64,000 nt of DNA from Microthrixaceae bacterium (lineage in GTDB: Bacteria > Actinomycetota > Acidimicrobiia > Acidimicrobiales > Iamiaceae): contig JADJDU010000007.1 of assembly GCA_016702505.1 (NCBI GenBank), forward strand, positions 219,688 to 283,687, read 5' to 3'. The translations under genes and the position numbers were made by a program. Position 1 is the first letter of the stretch. Each line of letters opens with the position of its first letter. Positions 17,247-25,451 of the stretch are shown here, in pieces. The notes under the pieces are model-generated. The model searched no databases. It had not been told where the DNA came from and saw only the letters and a list, made by a program, of their open reading frames with translations.

Positions 17247-17765
17247 TTACCGGGGACGTTCCTTGATGCCGGCCTTGAGAAGGTTGACGACTTCGACGAT
17301 GCGTTCGGCGCGATGGTCTGGTCGACGCTTGGTGGCGTCGATCCAGCGGAGGTAGGCGCGGCGGTAGAACTGGGCCAGCCCGTCGAAGAACGCAGCGGCG
17401 TCGGGTTCGGCCGCGAGCGCTGCGGCGATGTCCTCGGCAAGGTCGTCGCGTTGGGGCCCTTCGGGGTAGAGAACGACGTCGACCTCGTCACCCGGGGCGA
17501 TTCCGCAATCGCGTCGCCATGCCGGTCCGAGCACGATCCCCCATCCGTCGTCGATCGCTTCGACGACGGCTCGGACACCCATGCCGTTCACGGAGCCGGC
17601 CACGGGGTGCGAGGGCTTGTGGCCCCAGGCGTCGTCGGGCGCGAAGGGAAGGGGTACGAGGACGCGTCGCTTCGCGTTGCTGACAACGGTTGCCGTGAAG
17701 CGACGGGTGGGGCCGGCCATGGTTCTCATCATCGCGGAGCGGACTCGGGTCGGGTCGTCGGTCAC
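17247..17765 (-). CDS. YdeI/OmdA-family protein with DUF1905 domain
   Basis: A 172-residue protein. The N-terminal half (RRFTATVVSNAKRRVLVPLP near residue 20, GWGIVLGPAWRRDCG near 72) matches DUF1905. The C-terminal half (YRRAYLRWIDATKRRPDHRAERIVEVVNLLKAG) matches the bacteriocin-protection YdeI/OmdA domain. The role in actinobacteria is unclear. The GTG start at 17765 overlaps the stop of a truncated VOC-family fragment, so the pair was once an operon. Confidence 0.75.
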   Translation of the reverse strand: MTDDPTRVRSAMMRTMAGPTRRFTATVVSNAKRRVLVPLPFAPDDAWGHKPSHPVAGSVNGMGVRAVVEAIDDGWGIVLGPAWRRDCGIAPGDEVDVVLYPEGPQRDDLAEDIAAALAAEPDAAAFFDGLAQFYRRAYLRWIDATKRRPDHRAERIVEVVNLLKAGIKERPR

Positions 17766-17956
17766 GCAGCAAGCACCTCGACTGCCACCCCCCCTGGCGG
17801 CGCCGCTTCCGGCAGATGCGCGCTTCCGCCTGAGTCTGCTTTCGGCTGCTGGGAGTACACCGACCGATCGCTGGTGACACCCGAGCCCAGTTCAGCTTTG
17901 CGCCCGATCCGCACACCGTTGCCGTCTGAGTCGAGGACACTGAACTCGCGTGGCAG
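17762..17956 (-). pseudogene. C-terminal fragment of a VOC/glyoxalase-family protein
   Basis: The minus strand encodes REFSVLDSDGNGVRIGRKAE and continues about 40 residues to a TGA at 17764. This is the typical last strand of vicinal-oxygen-chelate proteins, where a metal-binding acid precedes the DPDGN turn. The rest of the gene is missing. Upstream sequence goes straight into the end of the MerR gene. A deletion joined the two. Confidence 0.55.
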
Positions 17957-17966
17957 GCGCGGTGGG

Positions 17967-18365
17967 TCAGGTGCTGTCGATGATCTGGCACACGGGGAAG
18001 TCGGTGCAGGGCGCCGGGTCCAGGGCGTCGGCGTTGGCGGCGAGTGCTCGCAGCTGGGTGCGGACCTGGCGCAGCTCGGCCATGCGGTGGTCGATGTCGG
18101 CGAGGTGCCGGTCGATCAAGGTGGTGACGTGTTCGCATGGTGCCTCGCCACGGGAGCGGATGTCGATGATCTGCGCGATCTCGGCGACGGTGAAGCCTGC
18201 CGCCTGCGCGGATCGCACGAAGCGCAACACCGCGAGCGTCTCGTCGTGGTAGTCGCGGTAGCCGGACCCGGTGCGGGCAGGTTCGGCGACGAGCCCGGAT
18301 TGCTCCCAGTACCTGATGGTCTTGGTGGGCACGCCACTGCGTTCGCTCAGCTCGCCGATGCGCAC
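17967..18365 (-). CDS. MerR-family metal-responsive regulator
   Basis: A 132-residue protein. Residues 1-40 are the winged HTH (MRIGELSERSGVPTKTIRYWEQSGL), followed by the long dimerisation helix. Cys77 (APCEHV), Cys120 and Cys126 (PAPCTDFPVC) are spaced as in Cd/Pb/Zn/Hg-sensing MerR proteins. It is divergent from a thioredoxin-like gene across a classical MerR promoter. It should activate that gene by untwisting the over-long spacer when metal is bound. Which metal it senses is not decidable from sequence. Confidence 0.88.
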   Translation of the reverse strand: MRIGELSERSGVPTKTIRYWEQSGLVAEPARTGSGYRDYHDETLAVLRFVRSAQAAGFTVAEIAQIIDIRSRGEAPCEHVTTLIDRHLADIDHRMAELRQVRTQLRALAANADALDPAPCTDFPVCQIIDST

Positions 18366-18383
18366 GACCGAACCCTAAGCCCC

Positions 18384-18414
18384 TTGACCTTCCAGTGCAC
18401 GGGAAGGTTTAGGG
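18384..18414 (+). promoter_or_regulatory. MerR-type promoter and operator
   Basis: TTGACC (-35, 18384-18389) and TTAGGG (-10, from 18409) are separated by 19 bp, longer than the usual 17. Between them lies the perfect inverted repeat ACCTTCC (18387-18393) and GGAAGGT (18402-18408). This is the textbook layout for MerR-family activation. Confidence 0.8.
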
Positions 18415-18421
18415 TGAGCGC

Positions 18422-18718
18422 ATGGAGGTTCGCATCCTGTACTTCGATGACTGCCCCAACGTCGGTCTCGCCGAGGAACGCGTGCGCGACCTCGCCGCGG
18501 GTGATCCCGCGATCCGCGTCATCCGTCAACGCGTCGCCGACCTGGCGGACGCCGCAGCTTCGGGATTGCACGGCTTGCCGACGATTCTCATCGACGGCGT
18601 CGACCCGTTCGTCGAGCCCGGCACCGAGACGTCGTGGGCATGCCGGGTGTTCGTGTCGGCCGACGGCGTCCAGGGCGCTCCGTCCATGGAACAGCTGCGC
18701 GAGGCAATGGGCCGGTGA
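18422..18718 (+). CDS. Thioredoxin-fold small protein of a metal-response cassette
   Basis: A 98-residue protein beginning MEVRILYFDDCPNVGLAEER, with a thioredoxin-like start and a single cysteine in place of CxxC, then GLHGLPTILIDGVDPF (cis-proline loop). Similar short proteins accompany mercury or other metal resistance genes in actinobacteria. Directly downstream of the MerR-type promoter. A metal-binding or redox role is likely, but the reaction is unknown. Confidence 0.7.
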   Translation: MEVRILYFDDCPNVGLAEERVRDLAAGDPAIRVIRQRVADLADAAASGLHGLPTILIDGVDPFVEPGTETSWACRVFVSADGVQGAPSMEQLREAMGR

Positions 18719-18779
18719 GCGCGCCAGAAGCGGTTCGGTTCGGTGCCGTGTCCGCAGTGGGCGTGGTCAAGCTGCGGCG

Positions 18780-18857
18780 ATGGCTTACATCATCGAACGC
18801 ACGGTCCGCGTCCACGTCGTCGCCTACGACGGCCTCGACCCGCTCACCGCTGTGTAG
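18780..18857 (+). pseudogene. N-terminal scrap of an integrase
   Basis: A 25-codon ORF reading MAYIIERTVRVHVVAYDGLD then PLTAV and a stop. It resembles the first residues of the array integrases (RDRYYAVIYEGLDPVTGKE) but comes from a different subtype. A GTGTAGAAG arm-like motif follows at 18863. Probably the remains of another integration event inside element C. Confidence 0.4.
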
Positions 18858-18910
18858 GAGACGGTGTAGAAGGTCGGCTCTCGGGATCCGGGTCTGACCG
18901 CTACGTTGCG

Positions 18911-19324
18911 ATGATGGGGTTCACGTCACGAGCCATGGGCACGGGGCCTGGATGGCGGGCAGCGGTGGCCGTCGTGGCGGCCGTCGCAGTGACCGCCTCC
19001 TGCTCGGGTGACGACTCGTCCCCATCGGCGAGCGACAGCGGGGCCGGCGCGGAGCTCTACGCGCAGTCGTGTGCGTCCTGCCACGGAAGTGATCTGCGCG
19101 GCACCGATGTGGGACCACCCCACCTGTCTCAGGTGTACGCGCCGGACCACCACCCCGACGAGTCGTTCCGCGCCGCGATCACCCAGGGGACCCGGGCCCA
19201 CCATTGGGACTTCGGTGACATGGCTCCAGTGGAGGGCCTCACCGACGAGGAGATCGACCAGGTGATCGCCTTTGTCCGCGAGCAGCAGGAGATCCACGGC
19301 CTCGAGCCCTACCCGCCGCGGTGA
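18911..19324 (+). CDS. Membrane-anchored c-type cytochrome
   Basis: A 137-residue lipoprotein. The signal segment is at residues 13-32 with a lipobox (VTASC) followed by an acidic/serine-rich linker. A single haem-binding CASCH motif sits near residue 54, with GTDVGPPHLSQV after it. A distal Met in DFGDMAP may be the sixth ligand. C-terminal EEIDQVIAFVREQQ is typical of class I cytochrome c. It probably transfers electrons outside the membrane. It sits alone between the MerR cassette and a Met-rich protein. Confidence 0.82.
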   Translation: MMGFTSRAMGTGPGWRAAVAVVAAVAVTASCSGDDSSPSASDSGAGAELYAQSCASCHGSDLRGTDVGPPHLSQVYAPDHHPDESFRAAITQGTRAHHWDFGDMAPVEGLTDEEIDQVIAFVREQQEIHGLEPYPPR

Positions 19325-19357
19325 GGTTCGTCACAGTTCCCGAGACTGCTGAAGGGC

Positions 19358-19858
19358 TCAGGACCCGCCCATCATCGGGCCGTTGCGCATCCACTGGTCC
19401 CAGTCGCCCATGTGATCGCTCATCCAGCCGACCATCTGATCGCACCACTGACCGCTGCCGTTCGTGGCCGTGGGGTCCTCGGCCATCCACTGTTGGCAGG
19501 TGGCGCGCATCGAGTCGGGGTCCTGCCACATCATTGACCCCATCATCATTCCGCCTTGGCGCTGGCCCATCCGGCCGTTCATCCAGTCGGTCATGGAACT
19601 GCACCACCCGGCGCCGGGCCCGTCGGCGCCCTGGTAGGCGTCGGCCCACTGTTGGCACCCCTGGTGCATCCAGCCGATCTGGGCGGTGTCAAAGGAGGGG
19701 CCGTCATCGCGGGTGGCGATGACCGCAGCGGCGATGCCGCCGACGGTGAGGACGGCGACGACGATCGCGAGCACGATCCACCGGCGACCGGTCCGCCTCG
19801 GGGCCGCCGGCGAGTCTGCGGGGCCTCTCTCGGTGGGTTCCACGTCGGTGTCTGCCAT
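19358..19858 (-). CDS. Membrane-anchored Met/Trp/Cys-rich protein
   Basis: A 166-residue protein. A polar N-terminus, one transmembrane helix at about residues 26-47, then an exported domain extremely rich in Met, Trp and Gln (QGGMMMGSMMW, CQQWMAEDP, MVGWMSDHMGDWDQWM) with four cysteines in repeated CQQW- or C-x-x-M-like units. Such Met-rich exported domains suggest Cu(I)/Ag(I) binding, which suits the metal cassette, but this is inference. No named family recognised. Confidence 0.6.
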   Translation of the reverse strand: MADTDVEPTERGPADSPAAPRRTGRRWIVLAIVVAVLTVGGIAAAVIATRDDGPSFDTAQIGWMHQGCQQWADAYQGADGPGAGWCSSMTDWMNGRMGQRQGGMMMGSMMWQDPDSMRATCQQWMAEDPTATNGSGQWCDQMVGWMSDHMGDWDQWMRNGPMMGGS

Positions 19859-19956
19859 GGCTCCACGATCCTCCCGTGCGGTGGCGGGGCACAAGGGACC
19901 TTGGGCCTTGCGTGGGGGCGCCGACCGGGGGTTCTGACAGTGGATCCGCCGTGGGG

Positions 19957-20562
19957 TCAGGCGGCCCGGCTGCGGCCGAGGCCAGGGAGGAAGCGGCCGG
20001 CCGTCGCGGTGTAGCGCTCGTAGTCGGGGCCGTGGACGGTGCGCAGGTAGGGCTCCTCGACGAAGCGGACCTGGACCTCGAGCGCAGCGAATAGGGCGGC
20101 GAGGCCGGTGAGGGAGATGACGTTGCCGACCATGAGGGTGAGGCCGAGGGCGGTGACGAGCATGGCGGTGAAGATCGGGTTGCGGACCAGGGCGAATATC
20201 CCGCCGGTGACCAGGCCTGTGCGTTCGGCGGGGTCGACGCCGATCCGCCACGAGTCGCCCATCCCCATCTGGGCGGCGGTGGTCGCCACGATCCCTGCGA
20301 CGGCGAGCGCGAGGCCGACGATCTGCACCGTGGCGTTGTCCAGCGGCGCGATCGGGTCCAGCCCTGCGAGCCCGGCGATCGGCGCGGCGAACCCCGCCAC
20401 CAGGGCCGCGACGAACCCGAGCTTCGCCCACCACTGGATGGTTCCGGCCTCGGCGTGGAGACGCAGCCCGGTGTCGCCGGTCTGGCGCCACTGGACCCAG
20501 GTCCGCCACCCGAACGCGACCGCCGCGAACACCACGTAGAGCACGAGCGCCAACACCGTCAT
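19957..20562 (-). CDS. Isoprenylcysteine carboxyl methyltransferase-family membrane protein
   Basis: A 201-residue protein with about five transmembrane helices. The conserved C-terminal region is present: TGGIFALVRNPIFTAMLV near residue 120 and VRFVEEPYLRTVHGPDYERY near 165, the SAM-binding signature of the ICMT/PEMT family. Bacterial members are common in metal-resistance islands but have unknown substrates. Divergent from an ArsR-type regulator across a 57-bp gap. Confidence 0.8.
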   Translation of the reverse strand: MTVLALVLYVVFAAVAFGWRTWVQWRQTGDTGLRLHAEAGTIQWWAKLGFVAALVAGFAAPIAGLAGLDPIAPLDNATVQIVGLALAVAGIVATTAAQMGMGDSWRIGVDPAERTGLVTGGIFALVRNPIFTAMLVTALGLTLMVGNVISLTGLAALFAALEVQVRFVEEPYLRTVHGPDYERYTATAGRFLPGLGRSRAA

Positions 20563-20610
20563 CACCGACCTCCGTCCCGAACGACTTGTCTCATCGGCGA
20601 GGGACGGTAT

Positions 20611-20628
20611 CATCGGTCTATGCCGATG
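20611..20628. promoter_or_regulatory. Candidate ArsR operator
   Basis: CATCGG-TCTATG-CCGATG is a perfect inverted repeat that covers the ArsR start codon (20620). A further CATCGG lies at 20592. Binding here would block ArsR/ATPase expression and could also affect the divergent methyltransferase. Confidence 0.55.
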
Positions 20629-20976
20629 CAAAGTGGTGCGATCAGCGTTGACGAGCGCGGCGACATCGATGTCGCCGCCCAGATGTTCCGAGGGTTCGGC
20701 GATCCGACCCGCCTGGCGATCCTCACCGAGCTGCTGGCCGGGGAGCGGCGCGTGGTCGATCTCGTCGCCGCGGTGGGCGGGTCGCAGTCGAACGTGTCGG
20801 GCCACCTGGCGTGCCTCAAGGAGTGCGGCCTGGTGCTCGACCGCCCCCAAGGCCGCGCCGTGCACTACCGGCTGGCCAGCCCGGCGGTCGTTGATCTCCT
20901 GCGCCAGGCCGAGGTCCTCCTCGGTGAGATCGGCGAGAACGTGGCGCTGTGCCGCAACCACCGGATGCCGCGATGA
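20620..20976 (+). CDS. ArsR-family metal-sensing repressor
   Basis: A 118-residue winged-helix repressor. MFRGFGDPTRLAILTELLAGERRVVDLV (residues 22-49) and GGSQSNVSGHLACLKECGLVLDRPQGRAVHYRL contain the recognition helix and wing. Cysteines near residues 65 and 69 (HLACLKECG) and a C-terminal LCRNH offer metal ligands as in CmtR/CadC-type sensors. The stop overlaps the start of a P1B ATPase (ATGA, 20973), so it represses the exporter. Confidence 0.88.
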   Translation: MPMQSGAISVDERGDIDVAAQMFRGFGDPTRLAILTELLAGERRVVDLVAAVGGSQSNVSGHLACLKECGLVLDRPQGRAVHYRLASPAVVDLLRQAEVLLGEIGENVALCRNHRMPR

Positions 20977-22904
20977 GCGCCCCGGCCACCCCCGGCACCG
21001 CCCAGGACCAAGGCCCCGACCGGCTGCTCCCGGCACTGGTGGCGTCACGGGAGGTGCGGTGGTCCGCGACCAGCGGTCTGCTCATCGCCGCGGGGTACCT
21101 GGCCGGGCCGCTGGGCGCGCCGGGTGTCGTGTCCACGGTCCTGTTCGTGGCCGCGTCGGTGGTCGGCGCCCGGTTCTTCGCCGCCGAGGCGATCGAGGAG
21201 CTCGTGACCGAGCGCGAGATCGGCATCGAGCTGCTGATGACCGTCGCGGCGGTGATCGCCGGGGCGCTCGGCGCCTGGTCCGAAGCCGCAGCGTTGGCGT
21301 TTCTGTATTCGATCAGCGAGGCCCTCGAGGAGTTCACCGAGGACCGCACACGCGACGCCATCCGCAAGCTCTTGGACCTCGCCCCCCGCACCGTCACCGT
21401 CGTCGCACCCGATGGCACCGAACGCGACGTCGACATCGACACCGTCGCGGTCGGCGACCGGTTCCTGATCCGCCCCGGCCAGAACGTCGCCACCGACGGG
21501 ACCGTCGTCGACGGCACCTCCGCGGTCGACGAGTCCGCCGTCACAGGCGAGTCGATCCCCGTCGACAAAGCCCCCGGCGACCCCGTCATCGCCGGCACCA
21601 CCAACGGCCACGGCGCCCTCGTCGCCGAAGCGACCGCCACCGCCGCCACCAACACCCTGGCCCGAGTGGTCGACCTCGTCAGCGAAGCCCAAGACCAGAA
21701 GGGCCGGGGCCAGCAGTTCATGGAGCGCTTCGCCCGCATCTACTCCCCCGCGGTGCTCGCCCTTGGCGCCGCCGTCCTCCTCATCGGTGGCGGGGTGAGC
21801 GGCGACTGGTCCGAATGGGCCCTGCGCGCCGCGACCGTGCTCGTCGCCGCCGCGCCCTGTGCACTGGTGATCTCGATCCCGGTCACCTACGTCGCCGCCA
21901 TGGGACGAGCCAGCCGCGACGGCGTGCTCATCAAGGGCGGCATCTACCTCGAAGAGCTCGGCCGGCTCCGCGCCATCGCCCTGGACAAGACCGGCACCCT
22001 CACCCACGGCCGACCCGAGCTCACCGAGATCCACCCCCTCGACGGCCGCGACCCCGACGAGCTCCTCGCCCTCGCCGCCACCGCCGAGCGCCGCTCCGAA
22101 CACCCCATCGCCCGAGCCATCGTGCGCGCCGCCGACACCCGGAACCTCACCATCGGTGAACCCGACACGTTCCACGCCGCGGTCGGCGGCGGCATCCACG
22201 CCCGCGTCGACGGCACCGACCTCACCATCGCCAGCCCCGACTACACGACCAGCCAGGGTCACGACCTCGACCCCGCCGTGACCGAGGTGATCGAAGGGCT
22301 CGAGTCCAACGGCAACACCACCGTCGTGATGGCCGACCGCACCGGTCCGCTCGCCGTGCTCGCCGTCGCCGACACCATCCGCCCCCAAGCCGCCGACACC
22401 ATCGACCGCCTCCGAGCGCTCGGCGTCGACCACATCACCATGCTCACCGGCGACAACCCCCGCACCGCCCGAGCCATCGCCACCCGAGCCGGCATCGACC
22501 ACGTCGACGCCAGCCTCAAACCCGAGGACAAGGCCGCCCGCATCCGCCAACTCGTCGACGAGCACCACCACGTCGCCATGGTCGGCGACGGCATCAACGA
22601 CGCCCCACCCCTCGCCGCGGCCAGCGTCGGCATCGCCATGGGCACCGCCGGCAGCGACATCGCCCTCGAAACCGCTGATGTCGCCCTCATGGCCGACGAC
22701 CTCACCCGGCTGGTCACCGCCATCACCATCGGACGGCGAACCCGCCGCGTCGTCACCCAGAACCTCGTCCTGTCCCTGATCATCCTCGCCGCCCTGGTCC
22801 CCACCGCGCTGCTCGGTGTCATCGGACTGCCCGCCGCCGTCCTCGCCCACGAGCTCTCCGAGCTCGTCGTCATCCTCAACGGCACCCGCATGGCGAAGAG
22901 GTAG
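20973..22904 (+). CDS. P1B-type heavy-metal-exporting ATPase
   Basis: A 643-residue P-type ATPase. TGES (191-194) is the actuator loop, DKTGT gives phosphorylated Asp338, SEHPIARA is the HP motif of the nucleotide domain, and GDGINDAPPL the hinge. The metal site in TM6 reads APC (294-296) in place of CPC or SPC, and the last helices carry HELSELVVILNG. No N-terminal metal-binding domain is present. Coupling to ArsR points to Cd/Zn/Pb/Co export. The APC variant leaves the subclass open. Confidence 0.92.
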   Translation: MSAPATPGTAQDQGPDRLLPALVASREVRWSATSGLLIAAGYLAGPLGAPGVVSTVLFVAASVVGARFFAAEAIEELVTEREIGIELLMTVAAVIAGALGAWSEAAALAFLYSISEALEEFTEDRTRDAIRKLLDLAPRTVTVVAPDGTERDVDIDTVAVGDRFLIRPGQNVATDGTVVDGTSAVDESAVTGESIPVDKAPGDPVIAGTTNGHGALVAEATATAATNTLARVVDLVSEAQDQKGRGQQFMERFARIYSPAVLALGAAVLLIGGGVSGDWSEWALRAATVLVAAAPCALVISIPVTYVAAMGRASRDGVLIKGGIYLEELGRLRAIALDKTGTLTHGRPELTEIHPLDGRDPDELLALAATAERRSEHPIARAIVRAADTRNLTIGEPDTFHAAVGGGIHARVDGTDLTIASPDYTTSQGHDLDPAVTEVIEGLESNGNTTVVMADRTGPLAVLAVADTIRPQAADTIDRLRALGVDHITMLTGDNPRTARAIATRAGIDHVDASLKPEDKAARIRQLVDEHHHVAMVGDGINDAPPLAAASVGIAMGTAGSDIALETADVALMADDLTRLVTAITIGRRTRRVVTQNLVLSLIILAALVPTALLGVIGLPAAVLAHELSELVVILNGTRMAKR

Positions 22905-22996
22905 GGCTCCGGGCTGTGTGCGGTGCGGGCTTGAGCCATGACCAGCCAACCCTGCGGACATTCGACAGTTCGCAACCGGTCGAGGAGTTCGTGGGG

Positions 22997-23147
22997 CGTT
23001 CTACCGGGCAGGTCGAAGCGGAGTACACGTCGTTGACCTGCGGGTTCACGAGATGAGCCGTTCCGCTCGACATCAGCGCGAGACGTTCTCACGATCGTTC
23101 TATCGGGTTCCGGAGCGCCCGGATCCGGAAGAACAGGAGGATCCGCC
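22997..23147 (+). promoter_or_regulatory. Integrase upstream region, element C
   Basis: CGTTCTACCG at 22997, CACGATCGTTCTATCGGG about 95 bp later, the inverted pair GTTCCGGA / TCCGGAAGAAC, and AGGAGGA before ATG. Same arrangement as in elements A, B and E. Confidence 0.65.
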
Positions 23148-24317
23148 ATGCAAGGACACGTCGCCCGCAAGCGAGACCGCTACTACGCCGTCATCTACGA
23201 AGGGCTCGACCCCGTCACCGGCAAGGAGCACCGCAGCTGGCATCCCGCCGGCACCGACCGCGCCGAAGCCGCAGCGCTCGTGGCGCGCCTCGCCGCCGAG
23301 CGAGACGGCCGCAACGACGAGGTCCGCTCGCTCACCTTCGGGGCCTACCTCACACACCAGTGGCTCCCCGCCAAGCGCCTCGAGCTGCGCGTCAGCACTC
23401 ATCGCAGCTACGTCCACAAGACCCAGCGCCACATCCTGCCGACCCTCGGACGGAAGCGGCTCCGCCGGCTGCGGCCCGAGGACCTCGAACGGCTCTACAA
23501 CGCGATGCTCCAGCCCAAAGACGGCACCCGGGCCCTCGCCCCGAAGACCGTGTACGAGGTGCACCTGATCATCCGCGGCGCCCTCGACCACGCGTTGCGC
23601 CGAGGGCTCGTCAGCCGCAACGTCGCGCTGGCCGCTTCAGCACCCAAGCTGCGGGCGATCCCCAAGCCCGAGCAGAAGACCTGGACCGCCGACGAGCTCC
23701 AGGCGTTCCTGCGGGCTGCGGCCGGTCACCGGCTGTTCCCAGCCCTGTGGCTGTCGGCCAACACCGGGATGCGGCGCTCCGAGCTTCTCGGGCTGAAGTG
23801 GTCCGACCTCGACGTGGCGAAGAAGCGCCTGTCGATCAACCGCGGACTGGTCGCGGTCGGCTACGAGCTCCACGAATCACGCGGCAAGACCAACAACTCC
23901 CGGCGCTGCATCGACCTCGACCAGACCACTCTCGCGGTCCTCGCAGGATGGCGGACACTCCAAGCCGCCGAGTTCGCCGCGGTCGGGATCGACGACCCAG
24001 GGTGGATGTTCACCTCCGCCTCGGGCGGGCCCGTGCACCCCCACTCGATCAGCCAGAGCTTCGACCGGATCGTGCGACGCTCCCCCGTCCCCGTCATACC
24101 GTTCCACGGTCTGCGCCACACCCACGCCAGCCTGCTCATCGCCAACGACGTCGACGCCAAGGTCGCCTCCGAACGCCTCGGACACAGCGAGTTCGTGTTC
24201 ACTGTCCAGAGCTACCAGCACACCTTCCCAGGGATGCACACCGACGCCGCCCGCGTCATCGAAGCACTCCTCACCCCGCGCGCCTCCGAAAACCCCAAGG
24301 TCGCCAAAGCCGGTTGA
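23148..24317 (+). CDS. Tyrosine integrase of element C
   Basis: A 389-residue recombinase, collinear with the element B integrase and differing at scattered positions. Catalytic residues Arg209 (ANTGMRRSELLGL), Lys247 (SRGKTNNS), His320/Arg323 (HGLRHTHAS), His346 (GHSE) and Tyr356 (TVQSYQHT) are intact. It points to core 4, 88 bp downstream, through arm repeats and a hairpin. With the element B enzyme it is one of only two intact integrases in the window. Confidence 0.95.
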   Translation: MQGHVARKRDRYYAVIYEGLDPVTGKEHRSWHPAGTDRAEAAALVARLAAERDGRNDEVRSLTFGAYLTHQWLPAKRLELRVSTHRSYVHKTQRHILPTLGRKRLRRLRPEDLERLYNAMLQPKDGTRALAPKTVYEVHLIIRGALDHALRRGLVSRNVALAASAPKLRAIPKPEQKTWTADELQAFLRAAAGHRLFPALWLSANTGMRRSELLGLKWSDLDVAKKRLSINRGLVAVGYELHESRGKTNNSRRCIDLDQTTLAVLAGWRTLQAAEFAAVGIDDPGWMFTSASGGPVHPHSISQSFDRIVRRSPVPVIPFHGLRHTHASLLIANDVDAKVASERLGHSEFVFTVQSYQHTFPGMHTDAARVIEALLTPRASENPKVAKAG

Positions 24318-24355
24318 ACACCCGAGAGAACGAACCCCGAACCCGGTAGAACGCC
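24312..24355. repeat. Left-arm repeats of core 4
   Basis: GGTTGAACACC, GAGAGAACG and GGTAGAACG follow the integrase, a slightly diverged version of the repeats at cores 2, 3 and 5. Confidence 0.55.
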
Positions 24356-24367
24356 CCGACAACGACG

Positions 24368-24394
24368 AAGGCCCAGGTCGCTGACCTGGGCCTT
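24368..24394. terminator. Hairpin before core 4
   Basis: AAGGCCCAGGTC-gct-GACCTGGGCCTT, a 12-bp perfect stem. Confidence 0.65.
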
Positions 24395-24405
24395 CACTCT
24401 CAAGT

Positions 24406-24450
24406 TGGTGGCGGGGGCAGGATTTGAACCTGCGACCTTCGGGTTATGAG
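24406..24450 (-). repeat. Attachment core 4: 3' half of initiator tRNA-fMet
   Basis: Identical 45-bp core separating elements C and D. The right flank differs from those of cores 1-3 up to the arm repeats, so element D has a different left end. Confidence 0.85.
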
Positions 24451-24568
24451 GATCAGATCAGGGTGTCGGTCCGTACCTTTGTGTACCAGATCATGGCGCT
24501 GAGCTGGGCTTTCACCCCGCCGCGGTCTCCGTCCGTGCCGGGCTGGCATCTCCTGTTTCGGGTGGTTC

Positions 24569-24588
24569 GGTAGAAGACCCGGTAGAAG
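24569..24588. repeat. Right-arm repeats of core 4
   Basis: GGTAGAAGACCCGGTAGAAG, two GGTAGAAG units with 12-bp spacing. The 150 bp between these repeats and the antitoxin gene at 24742 shows no gene. Confidence 0.6.
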
Positions 24589-24741
24589 TCAGCAGGCCTG
24601 TCTCGGCGCACCGGCAGCGCGCTGAGCGGTGGCCCCTCACTCGCTCGGATCGCTCCCCAGCAGCCCTCGGAGGCTGATCCATCGGCTGACCTTCGAGCCG
24701 CAGAACTCCGTGGCCCGGCGGCAGCAGGATCGAGTCAGCGC

Positions 24742-25104
24742 TCAGCTCGCACGGCGTACGACCGCGTGGCCGTCGCGTTCGAGCTTGGCGATCGAGCGGT
24801 TGGCCGAGAGGTTCTCCCCCACACCCACAACAAGGTCGGCGCCGACCGCTGACGCGATCTTCTCGAGCGTGTCCAGTGTCGGCCGGGTGCCCCCGCCTTC
24901 CATGCGGGCGATCGCCGATTGGGTGGTTCCCATGCGCTCGGCCAGCTCCGCCTGGGTGAGACCGGCCTCGGTACGAAGCCGGTGAACCAGCTCGCGGAAC
25001 GCAGCAATACGAGCTTCATCCTCGTACGCGACGGCAGCCGGCCCGGTGCGGGGCCTCTGCTCGGTCAGGTCACTCCACGACGTGCGCTTGGTATCGGTTC
25101 CCAT
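24742..25104 (-). CDS. HigA-like antitoxin (XRE helix-turn-helix)
   Basis: A 120-residue protein from ATG 25104. LTQAELAERMGTTQSAIARME (about residues 49-69) is a clear XRE HTH, followed by GGTRPTLDTLEKIASAVGADL. Its start overlaps the stop of a RelE-like toxin gene, giving the toxin-first order of HigBA systems. It should bind the toxin and repress the pair. It lies just inside the left boundary of element D. Confidence 0.85.
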   Translation of the reverse strand: MGTDTKRTSWSDLTEQRPRTGPAAVAYEDEARIAAFRELVHRLRTEAGLTQAELAERMGTTQSAIARMEGGGTRPTLDTLEKIASAVGADLVVGVGENLSANRSIAKLERDGHAVVRRAS

Positions 25105-25451
25105 CAATCGTCCTCCTCGACAGCGTGTTCTTCGCTCAGGCAACGCTCGTACGCTCGCTTCGCCCGCTGGACCTCACGCCGTTCCCGACGCTGGGTCTTT
25201 ACGAACACCGTGAGCAAGATGATCCGCCGACCTGACGCGATCCAGTACGTGATCCGCGTCGGGCGGCCATCGAGGTAGAACCTGAGCTCTCGGAGCTTGC
25301 CGTCCAACTGCTTGGTGAACGGCTCGTCGAGCAGCGGTCCCATCTCGGCGAGACGGTCGAGGTTGAACTGGCAGCGTGCCTGGTTGGCTTCGTCCAGAGC
25401 GAGGTACCAGTCCCGAACCTCCGGCTCGAGCTCCACCTCACCCCACGACAT
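25104..25451 (-). CDS. HigB/RelE-like toxin
   Basis: A 115-residue protein. Features of the phage-derived Gp49/HigB-like family are LDRLAEMGPLLDEPFTKQLDGKLRELRF (about residues 31-58) and RPTRITYWIASGRRIILLTVFVKT, followed by a basic C-terminus (RERREVQRAKRAYER). Members cleave mRNA at the ribosome. The antitoxin gene follows with a 1-bp overlap (25104). Addiction module of element D. Confidence 0.85.
   Translation of the reverse strand: MSWGEVELEPEVRDWYLALDEANQARCQFNLDRLAEMGPLLDEPFTKQLDGKLRELRFYLDGRPTRITYWIASGRRIILLTVFVKTQRRERREVQRAKRAYERCLSEEHAVEEDD

Noticed and set aside
17363..17370. GGTAGAAC inside the YdeI-family gene as an arm site
   Set aside because: A single copy within good coding sequence, with no partner repeat.
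21045..22961. Long minus-strand open frame opposite the P1B ATPase
   Set aside because: Composition (Gly/Asp/Val repeats) is that of a shadow frame. The plus-strand ATPase has every catalytic motif.
24510..24535. CTGAGCTGGGCTTTCACCCCGCC as a tRNA 5' end right of core 4
   Set aside because: Distance to the core is about 70 bp and the D-loop pattern does not fold. Chance match in GC-rich DNA.
25274..25281. GGTAGAAC inside the RelE-like toxin gene as an arm site
   Set aside because: A single copy explained by the toxin coding sequence.
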